A stretch of 64,000 nt of DNA. It comes from Microbulbifer sp. MKSA007 (lineage in GTDB: Bacteria; Pseudomonadota; Gammaproteobacteria; Pseudomonadales; Cellvibrionaceae). The notes beneath the pieces were generated by a model. That model made no database searches. It was not told where the DNA came from and saw only the letters and a program-made list of their open reading frames with translations. This document shows positions 27,845 to 37,766 of this stretch, piece after piece. The stretch covers positions 1,633,501 to 1,697,500 of the forward strand of contig CP128433.1 in NCBI GenBank assembly GCA_032615215.1. Reading direction: 5' to 3'. Made by a program: the position numbers and the translations under genes. How positions within the stretch are numbered: position 1 is the first letter of the stretch; each line of letters starts with the position of its first letter.

Positions 27845-30800
27845 TTATTCTACCTCTATGGGTTGTCCGGTTTTTTGAAGTTTTTCTAGTAGGATGGGGA
27901 TTGAGCCAAAGTCGGAGTCCCTTCTGGATCCTTTGATAAGTATTAGGTCTGAATCCTGGGAGAAATCAGCTAGATAGTCAACGAGAGGTGAAGCCTCTGA
28001 AAAATGTGGTCCTAAAATTTCTTCCGGTAATAACTCCCGGAGAAATTTCATTTCCTCACCGTGTGTTATTACCCAGTTAACATTGCTGTTGAGTAAGGGG
28101 TGAGTGAGACTTTCATGTAATTCTTGTGCTTTTTTACCTAAATGGACAATGCGACCTAGTACCGCAATTCTTCGTCCATTATTTTTTATTTTACTCTGAG
28201 AAAATACTGAGAATGCATTAATCATGGAGCAAACTTCAGCGTTCCAGCTATCATCAATAAGTGTTAGGGATTTACCTTGAATGTTTAAATTTTTTCTTTT
28301 TAAATGTCCCTCATCAAGTTCTAGGTCAAGCAATCTATTTGCGCATTGGGCTAGGTCTTTATCTAGCGCGTAAGCTGCACAAATAGCAGCTATGGCATTG
28401 TACATCATGCCAGTGCTGGGTGCGGGAACCTTTAATTCTAATCTTTGAGTTGGGAACTGTAGTGTGACATTGCTTCCAGTTTCATCGGTATCAATATTTA
28501 TTATCTTAACATCTGCCCTTTCTCCTTTGCCAAACACTATTATTTTTTTAGCATATTTTATTGCTTGCGAAAGAATATAGTCGAAGCACTTTAGGTGGTC
28601 CCCTAATATAGCTACTGAAGAATTCGTTAATCCGTCAAAAATGCACGATTTCCATTTCGCAGTGTCTTCAACTGATTTTATGCGATGGTTAGTTTGTGAT
28701 AGACCAATTTCCGTAATTATAGATATAGTTGGTTTTATCTGTCTTGTGATGGGGCCTCGTTTCATCCATAATGCGCTCTGAGCCACTTCGATAACGGCAG
28801 CTTCATGGTCAGGATTTAGACTGGCAAGCATCGAAGGTGCGCCTACACGTGAGTTATAGTTACCTAAACTGGATAATATCTTTTCTTTGGGGCCCAGAAT
28901 TTGCACAAGCATTTTTAGGGTGCTTGATTTTCCTGCAGTACCTGTAATGGCAATGACATCGCCTTGGAATCGTTTTCTGGCTGCTAATCCGAGCTCAATT
29001 ATAACTTTTAATGGGTCTTCAACTTGAAGTACAGGCAGTTCCTTAGGTAATCCATCTACAGGGTGGGAAACAATGGCGCCAGCAATACGATGTGCAAATT
29101 CAGGAAGGGTTTTATGGCAGTCAAAGTAATTGGCAGATGGCTTTGAGCGCTGTTCGTGAAAATCTCTGTCTTTACTTGTATGAGCAACAAATAAGACAGG
29201 CCCCACTGCTTGGTCTAAAAATCCACTCCCAGAAATTACGCTGCGAATGTACCAATTTTCAGGTGGCGGCGTTAGCCATTTTCCTCCAGAAACTAGTTCA
29301 AGTTGTTGAGCATTCCAAGTTTGCATAGGCGTATGTTGGTATACAGCCGGAGGAAAATCTGTTTTGTATGTAGGAATTTGTGGCGGCTTCTTAGAAAAGT
29401 TTAGCTGTGTAATCATTCCGCCAACAATTACAGGCTTTACTTGTTGTGTGTTGGAAATAATACCTACGGCAAGTTTAAGGTGAACAGGCTTAATTTGATT
29501 GGCTGCCGGGGCCCTTAACCCATAAAAGTCACGGTAGATTCTTCCTGGTTCCCATCGAGAAGTGGGTACTTGCCAATCACAAGGATCGTGGTCCATCGCC
29601 TTTCCCCAATAAGGCATAGATGTTTCTTTGATTGGGATCGCTCGAAAATCTAAACGGAAATCCTCCTTTACCTTTTTATCGGTAGTCCAAAATGACTCTA
29701 CCCATAACATTTGTCTAGTCTTTATTTCACGCGGAAAAAATCTTACTCCCAATAGTTTAAGCGGCCCGCATTTTATTGGGGGGATGCGAGCATCTAGGGG
29801 GACTTGATCTACAGTCCAATTAGGGTTCAATGGACGCTTTTCTCTAATTACTTCTCGTTTGTAATGGGTTTTAAGAAGATGGGGAAGTTTACGGTATTGC
29901 CTGTCTGGAGGTGACAGTAGAATGGTTCCGCTACCATCTGGATTTAAGGTCAGGTGTGTCCCCAGCTCTGAGCAAGCTTTCGAAAATCGTTGCGTAAGAT
30001 CTTTTGCTACATCTCCACTTAGTTGCTTACTGAAACCAAACCCAACACCTACGGGCACAAAAATGATTTTTTCTATTCCATTTTCGCTTAATTGGAGGCG
30101 AAAGATTCCACTATCGGCTAGGTTACGTCGGACCGCATCGAACAAAAGATCCCCAGCATCGTGGATAATAGGTCTGTCCTGATAAATTTCAATACCTTGT
30201 AGGTTATGTGCGCTGGTACCTAATATACCATCTGCTCCGGCATCGATAATGGCGTGGCCAATGGTTATTTCATCTTCGCTTGGTTTTGGTTCTCTGTTGT
30301 TTCCCCAATGAACAGCGACGAGCACGAGATGTGCTTTTTTGCGCGCTGCTTCAATCCTAGGCTTTAGGTTATCAAGCCAGAGGCTGGGTATGGTAAGTGG
30401 TAGATGAGCGCAACCAGGCGTACTTGGACCTGCGGCAAAGCGGGGCTGTGTGGCATCAATAGAGAAAATGGCGACGTTTAGCCGACCGGCGGGACGATAT
30501 ACTGGGGTAAGTGCTTCTTCGATATTAATACCTGATCCAGCGTAACCGATACCGGTTGCATCCAGCCAGTGTTGTTGCTCCAAAAGTGCTTTGCTTCCAT
30601 AGTCCCCACTATGATTGTTTGCAGTAACAACGACATCAATACCGGCCTCCATTAACACGGATAGCATTTCAGGGCGGGCTCGGTAATAGTATGGGGATGA
30701 CTCTCCCTTACTGATTCCTTGTTCGCCCTCAGTCCCTATCACACACTCTAGATTCACTACGCTTATATCTGCGTTTTTTAGGGCAATAATTGTGCCGAGC

Positions 30801-31036
30801 ACTTTCTCGGTTCCAAATTGTGCCGTGCGATAATGTTGCCTTCGTGCCAAGTTTACGTCCCCCCCAAGCGAGCACAGGCAATGACTTGTGTGAATCGGCA
30901 GCTGGTTCGATAAGCATTTCTTGGTATGCCTCCTCAATATCCTCCGGTATATCTTTGGCGGCAATAAGATAATTTCGATAGGCGATAAAACCAGATAGAT
31001 AGTGCTCGACATCATCAATACGAACTCTGAAAGCAT
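27845..31036 (-). CDS. CapA-type phosphoesterase fused to a MurF-like ligase (C-terminal part of a larger gene)
   Basis: First domain (from about 30860 down): poly-gamma-glutamate CapA family metallophosphatase, with GGDVNLARRQ, NLECVIG, ANNHSGDYG and VAVHWGNN. After a linker of about 250 residues comes a Mur-ligase module with P-loop TGTAGKSS (near residue 697), an EVAQSALWMKRG block and DDSWNAEVCSM, as in MurF. PgsB (ligase) and PgsA/CapA carry out poly-gamma-glutamate synthesis in other bacteria, so a polyamide surface polymer or an amide-linked decoration is the natural guess. The open frame extends to 31036, but residues before GGDVNL do not look real; the true upstream part is in the other frame (next entry), joined at the G7 run at 30859-30865. 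Confidence 0.78.
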   Translation of the reverse strand: MLSEFVLMMSSTIYLVLSPIEIILLPPKIYRRILRRHTKKCLSNQLPIHTSHCLCSLGGDVNLARRQHYRTAQFGTEKVLGTIIALKNADISVVNLECVIGTEGEQGISKGESSPYYYRARPEMLSVLMEAGIDVVVTANNHSGDYGSKALLEQQHWLDATGIGYAGSGINIEEALTPVYRPAGRLNVAIFSIDATQPRFAAGPSTPGCAHLPLTIPSLWLDNLKPRIEAARKKAHLVLVAVHWGNNREPKPSEDEITIGHAIIDAGADGILGTSAHNLQGIEIYQDRPIIHDAGDLLFDAVRRNLADSGIFRLQLSENGIEKIIFVPVGVGFGFSKQLSGDVAKDLTQRFSKACSELGTHLTLNPDGSGTILLSPPDRQYRKLPHLLKTHYKREVIREKRPLNPNWTVDQVPLDARIPPIKCGPLKLLGVRFFPREIKTRQMLWVESFWTTDKKVKEDFRLDFRAIPIKETSMPYWGKAMDHDPCDWQVPTSRWEPGRIYRDFYGLRAPAANQIKPVHLKLAVGIISNTQQVKPVIVGGMITQLNFSKKPPQIPTYKTDFPPAVYQHTPMQTWNAQQLELVSGGKWLTPPPENWYIRSVISGSGFLDQAVGPVLFVAHTSKDRDFHEQRSKPSANYFDCHKTLPEFAHRIAGAIVSHPVDGLPKELPVLQVEDPLKVIIELGLAARKRFQGDVIAITGTAGKSSTLKMLVQILGPKEKILSSLGNYNSRVGAPSMLASLNPDHEAAVIEVAQSALWMKRGPITRQIKPTISIITEIGLSQTNHRIKSVEDTAKWKSCIFDGLTNSSVAILGDHLKCFDYILSQAIKYAKKIIVFGKGERADVKIINIDTDETGSNVTLQFPTQRLELKVPAPSTGMMYNAIAAICAAYALDKDLAQCANRLLDLELDEGHLKRKNLNIQGKSLTLIDDSWNAEVCSMINAFSVFSQSKIKNNGRRIAVLGRIVHLGKKAQELHESLTHPLLNSNVNWVITHGEEMKFLRELLPEEILGPHFSEASPLVDYLADFSQDSDLILIKGSRRDSDFGSIPILLEKLQKTGQPIEVE

Positions 31037-32759
31037 GGTGCCGTATAAAAAAGCTTCCTAAGATTCGTCTGGGATTCTTGAAGTACATGGCTATTTCGGG
31101 CCAGAAATAGCCGTTTAGGAGGTACATTGCACGTTTGTGTAACGCTCTGTAAAAGTGCTTTAGATCTACCTGGTCTAGTAGGTACTGAAACTTGGGCTCT
31201 TTGCGTAAGCGAGTCACCATCTTTTCAGCAGCCATCATCAATTCAAGCAGAGTTGGGAAGGTGGTGATTCTATTTTCAACAAAATCCAAGTAACTGGAAA
31301 AGTTGCGAATACCGAACTGATAATACTTTTCTTCAGGGCGATATAGTGTCAGCTCATTGACACAGTAGCTCAGCCAGTGATCGTGGGCACGCCAGTGCTC
31401 AGCTCGGATAAAATAATTGAATGCCTTCTCGACCAATGTCAGCCAGCGGGAATCTTTAGTAAATCCGTAAAGACGCATTAAACCAAAGGCAGCTTCACCA
31501 TCGTAATAGATGACTCTATGCTTGTCTTTAACTTGAAGTTCAGGATATTCAAGAACATGACAAAATTGCCCAGTGACGGCGTCTTGCATGTACTCCATAC
31601 CAAGTGCCAGCTGCTCCATTAAATCGGAGTAGTGTTCGGTTTTTGTTACCTCAGAGTACTTTACTAGTGCCAGGAGTGATACAGCGTTGCCCCCTAATTT
31701 AATCTCATTATTCGACTCTACTAAAAATGCACCCATCTTCCCTGAAGGAAGGAGCGCGGATTGTATTAGCTTTTCTGTCAGGTACTTTAGTGACCGAAGG
31801 ATGGAAGTCATCAGTGCTTTATCACCGGTTACCTCCCAGGCTTCAATCATCGCATAGGTACTGCTTGCATGACGCAAATTGTTATAGGTATCTATCTTCC
31901 GGTCGAAGCAGGCATGCCAACCATAGTGGAATGCTCCATTGTTTTTGACTTGGCTGCCCAGGTAATGGCTGCTTGTTTTAATTAATTTCGTAACAGTATT
32001 AGCATTTAGTTTTTCGATGATACGCCGACCAGCGTCTAATCCTGGACCATAGAGGCAGACGGGTTCACGTTTAGCTTCACAAAAAATCCCCTGAGTTGAC
32101 AGAAGATATACTGGGCTGTCATCTGAAAAATCTAACTTGGTGTTTAGTCCAAAACGTTTCTTAGCATAGGCAAGGAAATTATTCTCGTTGATGATTACGT
32201 GATCGATCTGATTCCCGCCATAAAGCATGGCATTAGCATTGAGTTCCTGTTCAAGGAATGCGACATCACAGTTATCATCCAATGCCAGACCATAGCGAAA
32301 GTATGATCGTTTGGTATCTCTAAGTATTTGTTCCAGCCCAGCAAACGTCATTGCACTTTTTTGAGTTACCCAGTCAACTCTCAACCAGCAGGGGTTCACC
32401 CTGTGCGATTTTGCTGCACTTTGGATGATCTTTGCTAGGTCTTGCCATACCTCTGCAATATCTGCCGCCGTTTTATGTTTTACGATGGCACGCTTCTTTA
32501 CATCGCTAATTGAAAAAAACAACGTATAAGGAGGGCGTTGGCTCCTCAATGCCTGCTCAACCTGAGCACGCACTTGAACGAGCATGTTGGATAGGGACAT
32601 GTCGCGACTTATCTCTCTATTAAAAAAGCGTGGCAGTATTTTTTCTGCTGGTCGGCTCGGGTGCTTTTCCTGAACGAGTATAGACGGGGGGAAGATTCTG
32701 CTTTTAGTGGTTTGTATTGGGGTGGTGTGTGGCAAATATTTTTTTGTTTTATCTGTCAA
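30729..32759 (-). CDS. Helical-barrel-like N-terminal part of the CapA/Mur-ligase gene
   Basis: 676 open codons; I do not recognise a named family with certainty. The middle contains repeated helical pairs with aromatic/His motifs (YGWHACFDRKIDTYNNLRHAS, YYDGEAAFGLMRLYG, HDHWLSYCVNEL) resembling alpha/alpha six-hairpin glycosidase-like folds, so it may bind or modify a polysaccharide. No signal peptide. The real sequence runs to PVLAWG at the G7 run (30859-30865); the remaining codons are out-of-frame sequence. With six (or nine) G the reading continues as AWGDVNLARRQHYR into CapA, giving a single protein of about 1630 residues. It is therefore probably the first part of one gene, split here by an indel. 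Confidence 0.65.
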   Translation of the reverse strand: MTDKTKKYLPHTTPIQTTKSRIFPPSILVQEKHPSRPAEKILPRFFNREISRDMSLSNMLVQVRAQVEQALRSQRPPYTLFFSISDVKKRAIVKHKTAADIAEVWQDLAKIIQSAAKSHRVNPCWLRVDWVTQKSAMTFAGLEQILRDTKRSYFRYGLALDDNCDVAFLEQELNANAMLYGGNQIDHVIINENNFLAYAKKRFGLNTKLDFSDDSPVYLLSTQGIFCEAKREPVCLYGPGLDAGRRIIEKLNANTVTKLIKTSSHYLGSQVKNNGAFHYGWHACFDRKIDTYNNLRHASSTYAMIEAWEVTGDKALMTSILRSLKYLTEKLIQSALLPSGKMGAFLVESNNEIKLGGNAVSLLALVKYSEVTKTEHYSDLMEQLALGMEYMQDAVTGQFCHVLEYPELQVKDKHRVIYYDGEAAFGLMRLYGFTKDSRWLTLVEKAFNYFIRAEHWRAHDHWLSYCVNELTLYRPEEKYYQFGIRNFSSYLDFVENRITTFPTLLELMMAAEKMVTRLRKEPKFQYLLDQVDLKHFYRALHKRAMYLLNGYFWPEIAMYFKNPRRILGSFFIRHHAFRVRIDDVEHYLSGFIAYRNYLIAAKDIPEDIEEAYQEMLIEPAADSHKSLPVLAWGGRKLGTKATLSHGTIWNRESARHNYCPKKRRYKRSESRVCDRD

Positions 32760-33235
32760 TTTGGGTTTTCAAAACAAATCTTGTCAGATAGTATTGGGTA
32801 ACCGTATTCAGAATGATTGTTGTGCAACTCGCTCAGATTATTCTCTATTAACCTGTAATTAACAGTGTGGGTTAATACCAAGGTTTAGCCGTAGGGCAGG
32901 AGCATTTTCTGCCAAGAAGGAAACCCGGGATCTTATCATCTCGGGTTTTTTTGTCGGTAAATATAGGTTGTTTGTCTCAAATTCATCTTGCTTACTGAAA
33001 CTCTTCTTTGTCTGCCTCTTAATTTTCTGAGGTAGGCTGCTTGCCCTCCCCAGAAAGATGGGCACCTTGGCCGAATAGTGAGAGAACCTTCCGGGTTTGT
33101 ATTTGTACCAATGTCTTTCGGGCACTCGCCGAGTGGCCTTAGCGCCATTCTTTTATCTGGAACCAGTCAACTTAAACCATACAGGACAGGTGCCTCTATC
33201 GAATTGTTGGCAGTGAATCTATTGGAGTAGTAACC
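32760..33235. other. Gene-free stretch with a plus-strand terminator
   Basis: Separates the large minus-strand CapA/Mur gene from the divergent MFS gene. A hairpin at 32922-32947 (AACCCGGGAT pairing with ATCTCGGGTT) followed by seven T points rightwards, yet no plus-strand gene lies before it. Just upstream is a second small hairpin (GGCAG...CTGCC, about 32895-32913). This arrangement could be the end of a small RNA of roughly 80-130 nt or an attenuator of the MFS gene. I see no protein-coding candidate of substance. Confidence 0.5.
32922..32953 (+). terminator. Intrinsic terminator without an assigned gene
   Basis: Ten-base stem with one G-T pair, loop CTTATC, then a T7 run. It may end a small RNA starting somewhere after 32780. 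Confidence 0.75.
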
Positions 33236-34501
33236 ATGAATGGGAAGTGGTGGAGAAGCTTGAGGAGCTTCCCTCCGTTAGTTTGGATTATTTTAATTGG
33301 CAGTTTTTTTAGCCGTGGAACTTATTTTATGGTCTGGCCTTTCCTGGCCATCCTTCTATTTGAAAAGTTTCACCTCGGCGCGGCTGAAATTGGTTTGATC
33401 TTAAGTGCATCTGCCGTTGGTGCTGCTGTGTTGGGCTTCTTTACCGGTGCGCTATCGGATCGCTATGGGCGTCGCAATATGCTATTGCTTGGCTGTATTG
33501 TGAGTATTTTTTCCTTTGCCTTGTTGGCTGTGACGCAAACCTTGGTAGGATTTATCTGTGCGATGACCCTGTGTGCTATTGGTCGCGCGGTGTGGGAGCC
33601 GCCGGCGAGTGCGCTGATAGGCGACTTAATTGACGATCAAGCCAGCCGTGAATTGGCGCTGCAATTCCGCTACTTCCTGATCAATGTGGGGGCGGCGCTG
33701 GGGCCGATTGTAGGTGTCTGGGCCGGTTTGAGTGCACAGCAATCCACCTTTGGGCTCACCTCTCTCAGCTACCTACTCTTAGCCCTGGCCTTTGTTTGGG
33801 GTTTTGCCAGAACTGAGAGCGGGCGTTTAGCGAGTAAGCAAAGGGATGCGGGCGTATCTCTGGGAAATACGCTTTCGGTATTGCGCCGTGATCAGGTATT
33901 TCTGGTGGTGATTATTGCGAATATTTTAACGCTGTTTATCTATGCGCATATGGATTCAAGCTTGGTGCAATACCTCACCCGCGCTGAAGCGCCGGGATTG
34001 GTAGAGCTGATATCCAGCATGATCTTTGTTAATGCGTCGACGATAGTATTACTGCAGTTTCCCATTATGAAGTTAATGGGGCCGCTGGCCATTAACACTC
34101 GTATTGTGATTGGGTTGGGTATTTTGTCGATCTCCCAGATTTGGTATGCCCTAAATCCGGTAGATTGGTTTTGGGGTTGGCTCGGAGCGACTTTTATTTT
34201 GAGCCTGGCTGAGGCAATTTTGTTTCCAACCATGAGCATTCAAATTGACCGGCTGGCACCATCCCATTTACGCGGTACCTATTTTGGGGCCTCTTCCTTT
34301 TATGCCATTGGCTGGTCGATGGCGCCATTAATTGGTGGAGTGATTATTCAATGGTGGAGTGGCCCGGCCTTATACGGCTTGTTAGTGGCGTTATGTGGAG
34401 TCGTGTTTGTGCTCTATCGCCTTACCGAGTATCTGTCTCGACCTGAGTGGCCTGAGCCTGAGGGAACGGTAGTCGCGGATCGAGTCGCCAATGTCTCCTA
34501 G
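33236..34501 (+). CDS. MFS transporter
   Basis: Twelve-helix major facilitator protein of 421 residues. The motif-A loop between helices 2 and 3 is clear (GALSDRYGRRNML), and the helix-4 region (RAVWEPPASALIGDLIDD) and the second-half equivalent (RLAPSHLRGTYFGASSF) resemble drug:proton antiporters of the DHA1 type. The substrate cannot be predicted. ATG at 33236 with GGAGTAG upstream. It stands alone between its leader and a shared terminator. Confidence 0.86.
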   Translation: MNGKWWRSLRSFPPLVWIILIGSFFSRGTYFMVWPFLAILLFEKFHLGAAEIGLILSASAVGAAVLGFFTGALSDRYGRRNMLLLGCIVSIFSFALLAVTQTLVGFICAMTLCAIGRAVWEPPASALIGDLIDDQASRELALQFRYFLINVGAALGPIVGVWAGLSAQQSTFGLTSLSYLLLALAFVWGFARTESGRLASKQRDAGVSLGNTLSVLRRDQVFLVVIIANILTLFIYAHMDSSLVQYLTRAEAPGLVELISSMIFVNASTIVLLQFPIMKLMGPLAINTRIVIGLGILSISQIWYALNPVDWFWGWLGATFILSLAEAILFPTMSIQIDRLAPSHLRGTYFGASSFYAIGWSMAPLIGGVIIQWWSGPALYGLLVALCGVVFVLYRLTEYLSRPEWPEPEGTVVADRVANVS

Positions 34502-34524
34502 CACGGGATACAGAATTTAAGGAC

Positions 34525-34570
34525 AAAAAAATACCCCCGCCAACTCTGGTTGACAGGGGTATTTTATTTT
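34525..34570. terminator. Bidirectional terminator between MFS gene and fadH
   Basis: An A7 run, ATACCCC, a short loop region, GGGGTAT and a T-rich tail give a stem with A-run on one side and T-run on the other. It can end both converging transcripts. Confidence 0.85.
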
Positions 34571-34585
34571 GTGATCGACGGGAGA

Positions 34586-36621
34586 TTAGATCTCGGCAGC
34601 GAGACGTGAGCCCTGGTCGATAGCGCGCTTGGCATCGAGTTCTGCGGCTTCATCAGCGCCACCAATCAGGTGGGTGGTTACGCCGCGCTCTTGCAGAGCT
34701 TCGTATAGCTTGCGTGCAGGCTCCTGACCGGCGCAGACAATAATATTGTCGACTTCCAGTACCTTTTCCTCTTCACCAACGCGGATATGCAGGCCTTTAT
34801 CGTCAATTTTGTCGTAAAGGGCACCGGCAATCATCTCTACCTTGCGATGCTGTAGGCTGCCGCGATGAATCCAGCCGGTGGTTTTACCCAGGCCCGCGCC
34901 CACTTTGGTGGTTTTGCGTTGCAATAGGTATACCTGGCGCGGAGAGCTTACTGCTTCGCGTGGCTTCAGGCCAGAGCGATTCTCCAGGGCAATATCGACA
35001 CCCCATTCGTTGAAGAACTCTTCCTTATCGCTGGCGACCACTTCATCTTCAGTGGAGTGGGGGCCATCGTGGGTCAGGTACTCCGCTACATCAAAGCCGA
35101 TACCGCCGGCACCGATAATGGCAACCTTCTCGCCAACCGGCTTCTTGTGCTTCAGTACATCCAGGTAACCCAGGACTTTATCGCTCTCAATGCCGGGGAT
35201 CGGTGGAGTGCGCGGCTCGATACCGGTAGCAATAATCACTTCATCAAAAGATTGCAGGTCTTCTGCTGTGGCAATGGTATTAAGTTTTACTTCAACACCG
35301 GTGACTTCCAGGCGGCGCTTAAAGTAGCGCAGGGTTTCCTGGAATTCTGCCTTGCCGGGGATCTGCTTAGCGATATTGAACTGGCCACCAATCTTATCGC
35401 TGCCTTCGAACAGGGTTACTTCGTGTCCACGCTCTGCGGCAACGGTAGATGCGGCCATGCCCGCAGGGCCGGCGCCGATTACAGCTACCTTTTTCACGTT
35501 GTCGGTAGGCAGGTAGTTCAATTCGGTTTCGTGACAAGCGCGGGGGTTTACCAGGCAGGAGGTCAGTTTCAGCTGGAAAGTGTGGTCCAGACACGCTTGG
35601 TTACAGCCAATGCAAGTGTTGATCTCGTCGGCGCGGCCTTCGGCGGCTTTGTTGACGAACTCAGAGTCTGCCAGGAAGGGGCGTGCCATGGAGATCATGT
35701 CAGCCTGGCCGGAGGAAAGAACTTCTTCGGCAACTTCCGGCACATTGATACGGTTGCTGGCAACTACTGGGATAGACAGGTGCTTTTTCACCTTGGCAGT
35801 AATGTCGGTAAATGCCGCGCGGGGAACACTGGTGGCAATAGTGGGAACGCGCGCTTCGTGCCAGCCGATGCCGGTATTGATAATCGTGGCGCCAGCTTTT
35901 TCGATAGCCTGGCCCAGAGCCACTACTTCATCGAAGTCGCTGCCGTCTTCCACCAGGTCCAACATGGACAGGCGGTAAATAATAATAAAGTTCTCGCCGA
36001 CGGCTTCCCGTACGCGGCGCACAACTTCGATCGGCAGGCGGATACGGTTTTCGAAGGAGCCGCCCCATTCATCGGTACGCTTGTTGGTGCGTTTCACGAT
36101 GAACTGGTTAATAAAGTAACCCTCGGAGCCCATGATCTCTACACCATCGTAGCCGGCTTCGCGAGCCAGGGTGGCACAGCGTACATAGTCATCGATCTGG
36201 CCTTCGATTTCCTCGCTGGTCAATTCGCGCGGGGTGAAGGGGTTGATCGGCGCCTGGATGGGGGAGGGTGCAATCAGGTTTTCGTTGTAGGCATAGCGGC
36301 CGGTGTGCAGGATCTGCATACAGATCTTGCCGCCCTCAGCGTGAACAGCATCGGTGACTTCGCGGTGCTGCTGGGCTTCTTCCGAAGTGGTCATCTTCGA
36401 AGCGCCCAGGAATACGCCACTCTCTTCGTTCGGGGCAATACCACCGGTTACAATCAGGCCAACGCCACCGCGGGCACGTTCGGCAAAAAAGGCCGCCAAA
36501 CGGGTGAAGCCATTGGGGTGTTCTTCCAGGTTGGTGTGCATGGAGCCCATCAGCACCCGGTTTTTCAGGGTGGTGAAGCCCAGGTCCAGGGGGCAAGCAT
36601 ATTAGGGTAGGCTTGGGACAT
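34586..36621 (-). CDS. fadH: 2,4-dienoyl-CoA reductase (FadH), frame broken near the N-terminus
   Basis: NADPH-dependent iron-sulfur flavoenzyme needed for beta-oxidation of polyunsaturated acyl chains. The old-yellow-enzyme barrel (QILHTGRYAYN, YDGVEIMGSEGYFINQF), the 4Fe-4S cysteines (CIGCNQACLDHTF, then SCLVNPRACHE) and two dinucleotide folds (VIGAGPAGMAAS, IIGAGGIGFD) are intact. The clear frame starts at 36556, but the family N-terminus continues upstream: from the ATG at 36621 one reads MSQAYPNMLAP, and one extra C at the C5 run (complement of 36589-36593) restores LDLGFTTLKNRVLMGSMH. Full length about 678 residues, E. coli 672. Confidence 0.93.
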
Positions 36622-36662
36622 GGCAAATTTCTCTTCTTGTAACCTTTAGGGTTCATTTATGT

Positions 36663-36682
36663 ATATGCAAAAAAGTGCATAT
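36663..36682. promoter_or_regulatory. Candidate operator upstream of fadH
   Basis: A perfect 7-base dyad, ATATGCA-AAAAAG-TGCATAT, lies about 42 bases upstream of the fadH start. It is a likely transcription-factor site; the regulator is unknown. Confidence 0.45.
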
Positions 36683-36846
36683 CGTTGCCCAGCAGGATAA
36701 CAAGACGGCCCACTGTGAAACAGTGACTTAACCGGTCGAATTCAGTGATCAATTACGGGCCCCATCTAACCTTGATGCGTCCCATTCTCATCTATAAATA
36801 AAGTGTTTTTTAAGGGTTCCCTGTCTCGACGTATACAGAGGCTCCT

Positions 36847-37764
36847 TTACTCCTCTACCAAGCTCACCAACTTGTTTCGCAGCCATTGATTGGCGGGGTC
36901 GTCGTGTTGATTTTTATGCCACAGCAGGTGCCAGTCCATTAGCGGTATTTGAAACGGAAGCTCAAATAATCGGGCTGAATACTGTCGCGCGAGGCTGGCG
37001 GGGACTGTCAGTGCCAGGTCGGTTCTCAATACCACTAAAGGTGCGACCCGGTAGTGCTGGACCCTCAATTTCACATTGCGACGGCGCCCTAACTTGTTCA
37101 GGGCGATATCTTCCAGGCCAGGACCACTGCGACGGCTGGAGACATGGATATGCTCCAACTTCAAGTATTGCTCCAAGGTAAGGCTGGCGGAATCCGCCAA
37201 GGGGTGATCCTGGCGCAACATACACAGGTAGCGATCGTTCATCAGTCGCTGTTGTTTTATGTGTGGGGAAGTGGGTACGGGAACATCCAGGGCAAAGTCC
37301 AGGGTGTTGGCGGCCAGTTCCTTGACCAGCTGCTCCCTTGGGACCTGGAAAGATTCGACAGCAATACCTGGGGCCTCCTGCTCCAGCGCTTCCAGCAACC
37401 TGGGTAAAAGGAAGGTTTCCGCCATGTCGTTCATGGAGAGGCGCAAGGTTTTTCTGGCTTCCTGTGGCACAAAGTGACGCTGCTCACTAAGGCTTGCCCC
37501 CAGTAGAGAAAGAGCTTCCTGGACCCTCGGCATAATGCTTTCAGTCAGTGGCGTCGGTGCCATACCGGTGGGGCTGCGAGTGAATAGTGGGTCGTCTAAT
37601 GTACGGCGAAGTCGCGCCAGGGCATTACTGACAGCCGGCTGGGTGATGTGCAGTTGTTCAGCGGCACGAGTCAGATTTCGGGTTGTGTATATCGCCTCGA
37701 GCACGGGAAAGAGGTTCATGTCGATCCGCTGTAATTGCATTGCTGTCACCACCATCACTCTCAT
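36847..37764 (-). CDS. LysR-family transcriptional regulator
   Basis: N-terminal winged helix-turn-helix (NLTRAAEQLHITQPAVSNALARLRRTLDDPLF) and a C-terminal co-inducer domain, total about 300 residues as usual. The N-terminal LQRIDMNLFPVLEAIYTTRNLTRAAEQL resembles the NodD/LeuO-like branch. The start could be the ATG at 37764, 37740 or 37719; none has a strong ribosome-binding site. It is divergent from the acyl-CoA operon, the typical place for its regulator, and may also affect fadH just downstream. Confidence 0.9.
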   Translation of the reverse strand: MRVMVVTAMQLQRIDMNLFPVLEAIYTTRNLTRAAEQLHITQPAVSNALARLRRTLDDPLFTRSPTGMAPTPLTESIMPRVQEALSLLGASLSEQRHFVPQEARKTLRLSMNDMAETFLLPRLLEALEQEAPGIAVESFQVPREQLVKELAANTLDFALDVPVPTSPHIKQQRLMNDRYLCMLRQDHPLADSASLTLEQYLKLEHIHVSSRRSGPGLEDIALNKLGRRRNVKLRVQHYRVAPLVVLRTDLALTVPASLARQYSARLFELPFQIPLMDWHLLWHKNQHDDPANQWLRNKLVSLVEE

Positions 37765-37766
37765 GA

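Noticed and set aside
35057..36610. 517-codon plus-strand frame opposite fadH
   Set aside because: Antisense shadow of a well-conserved enzyme; no family features or start signal.
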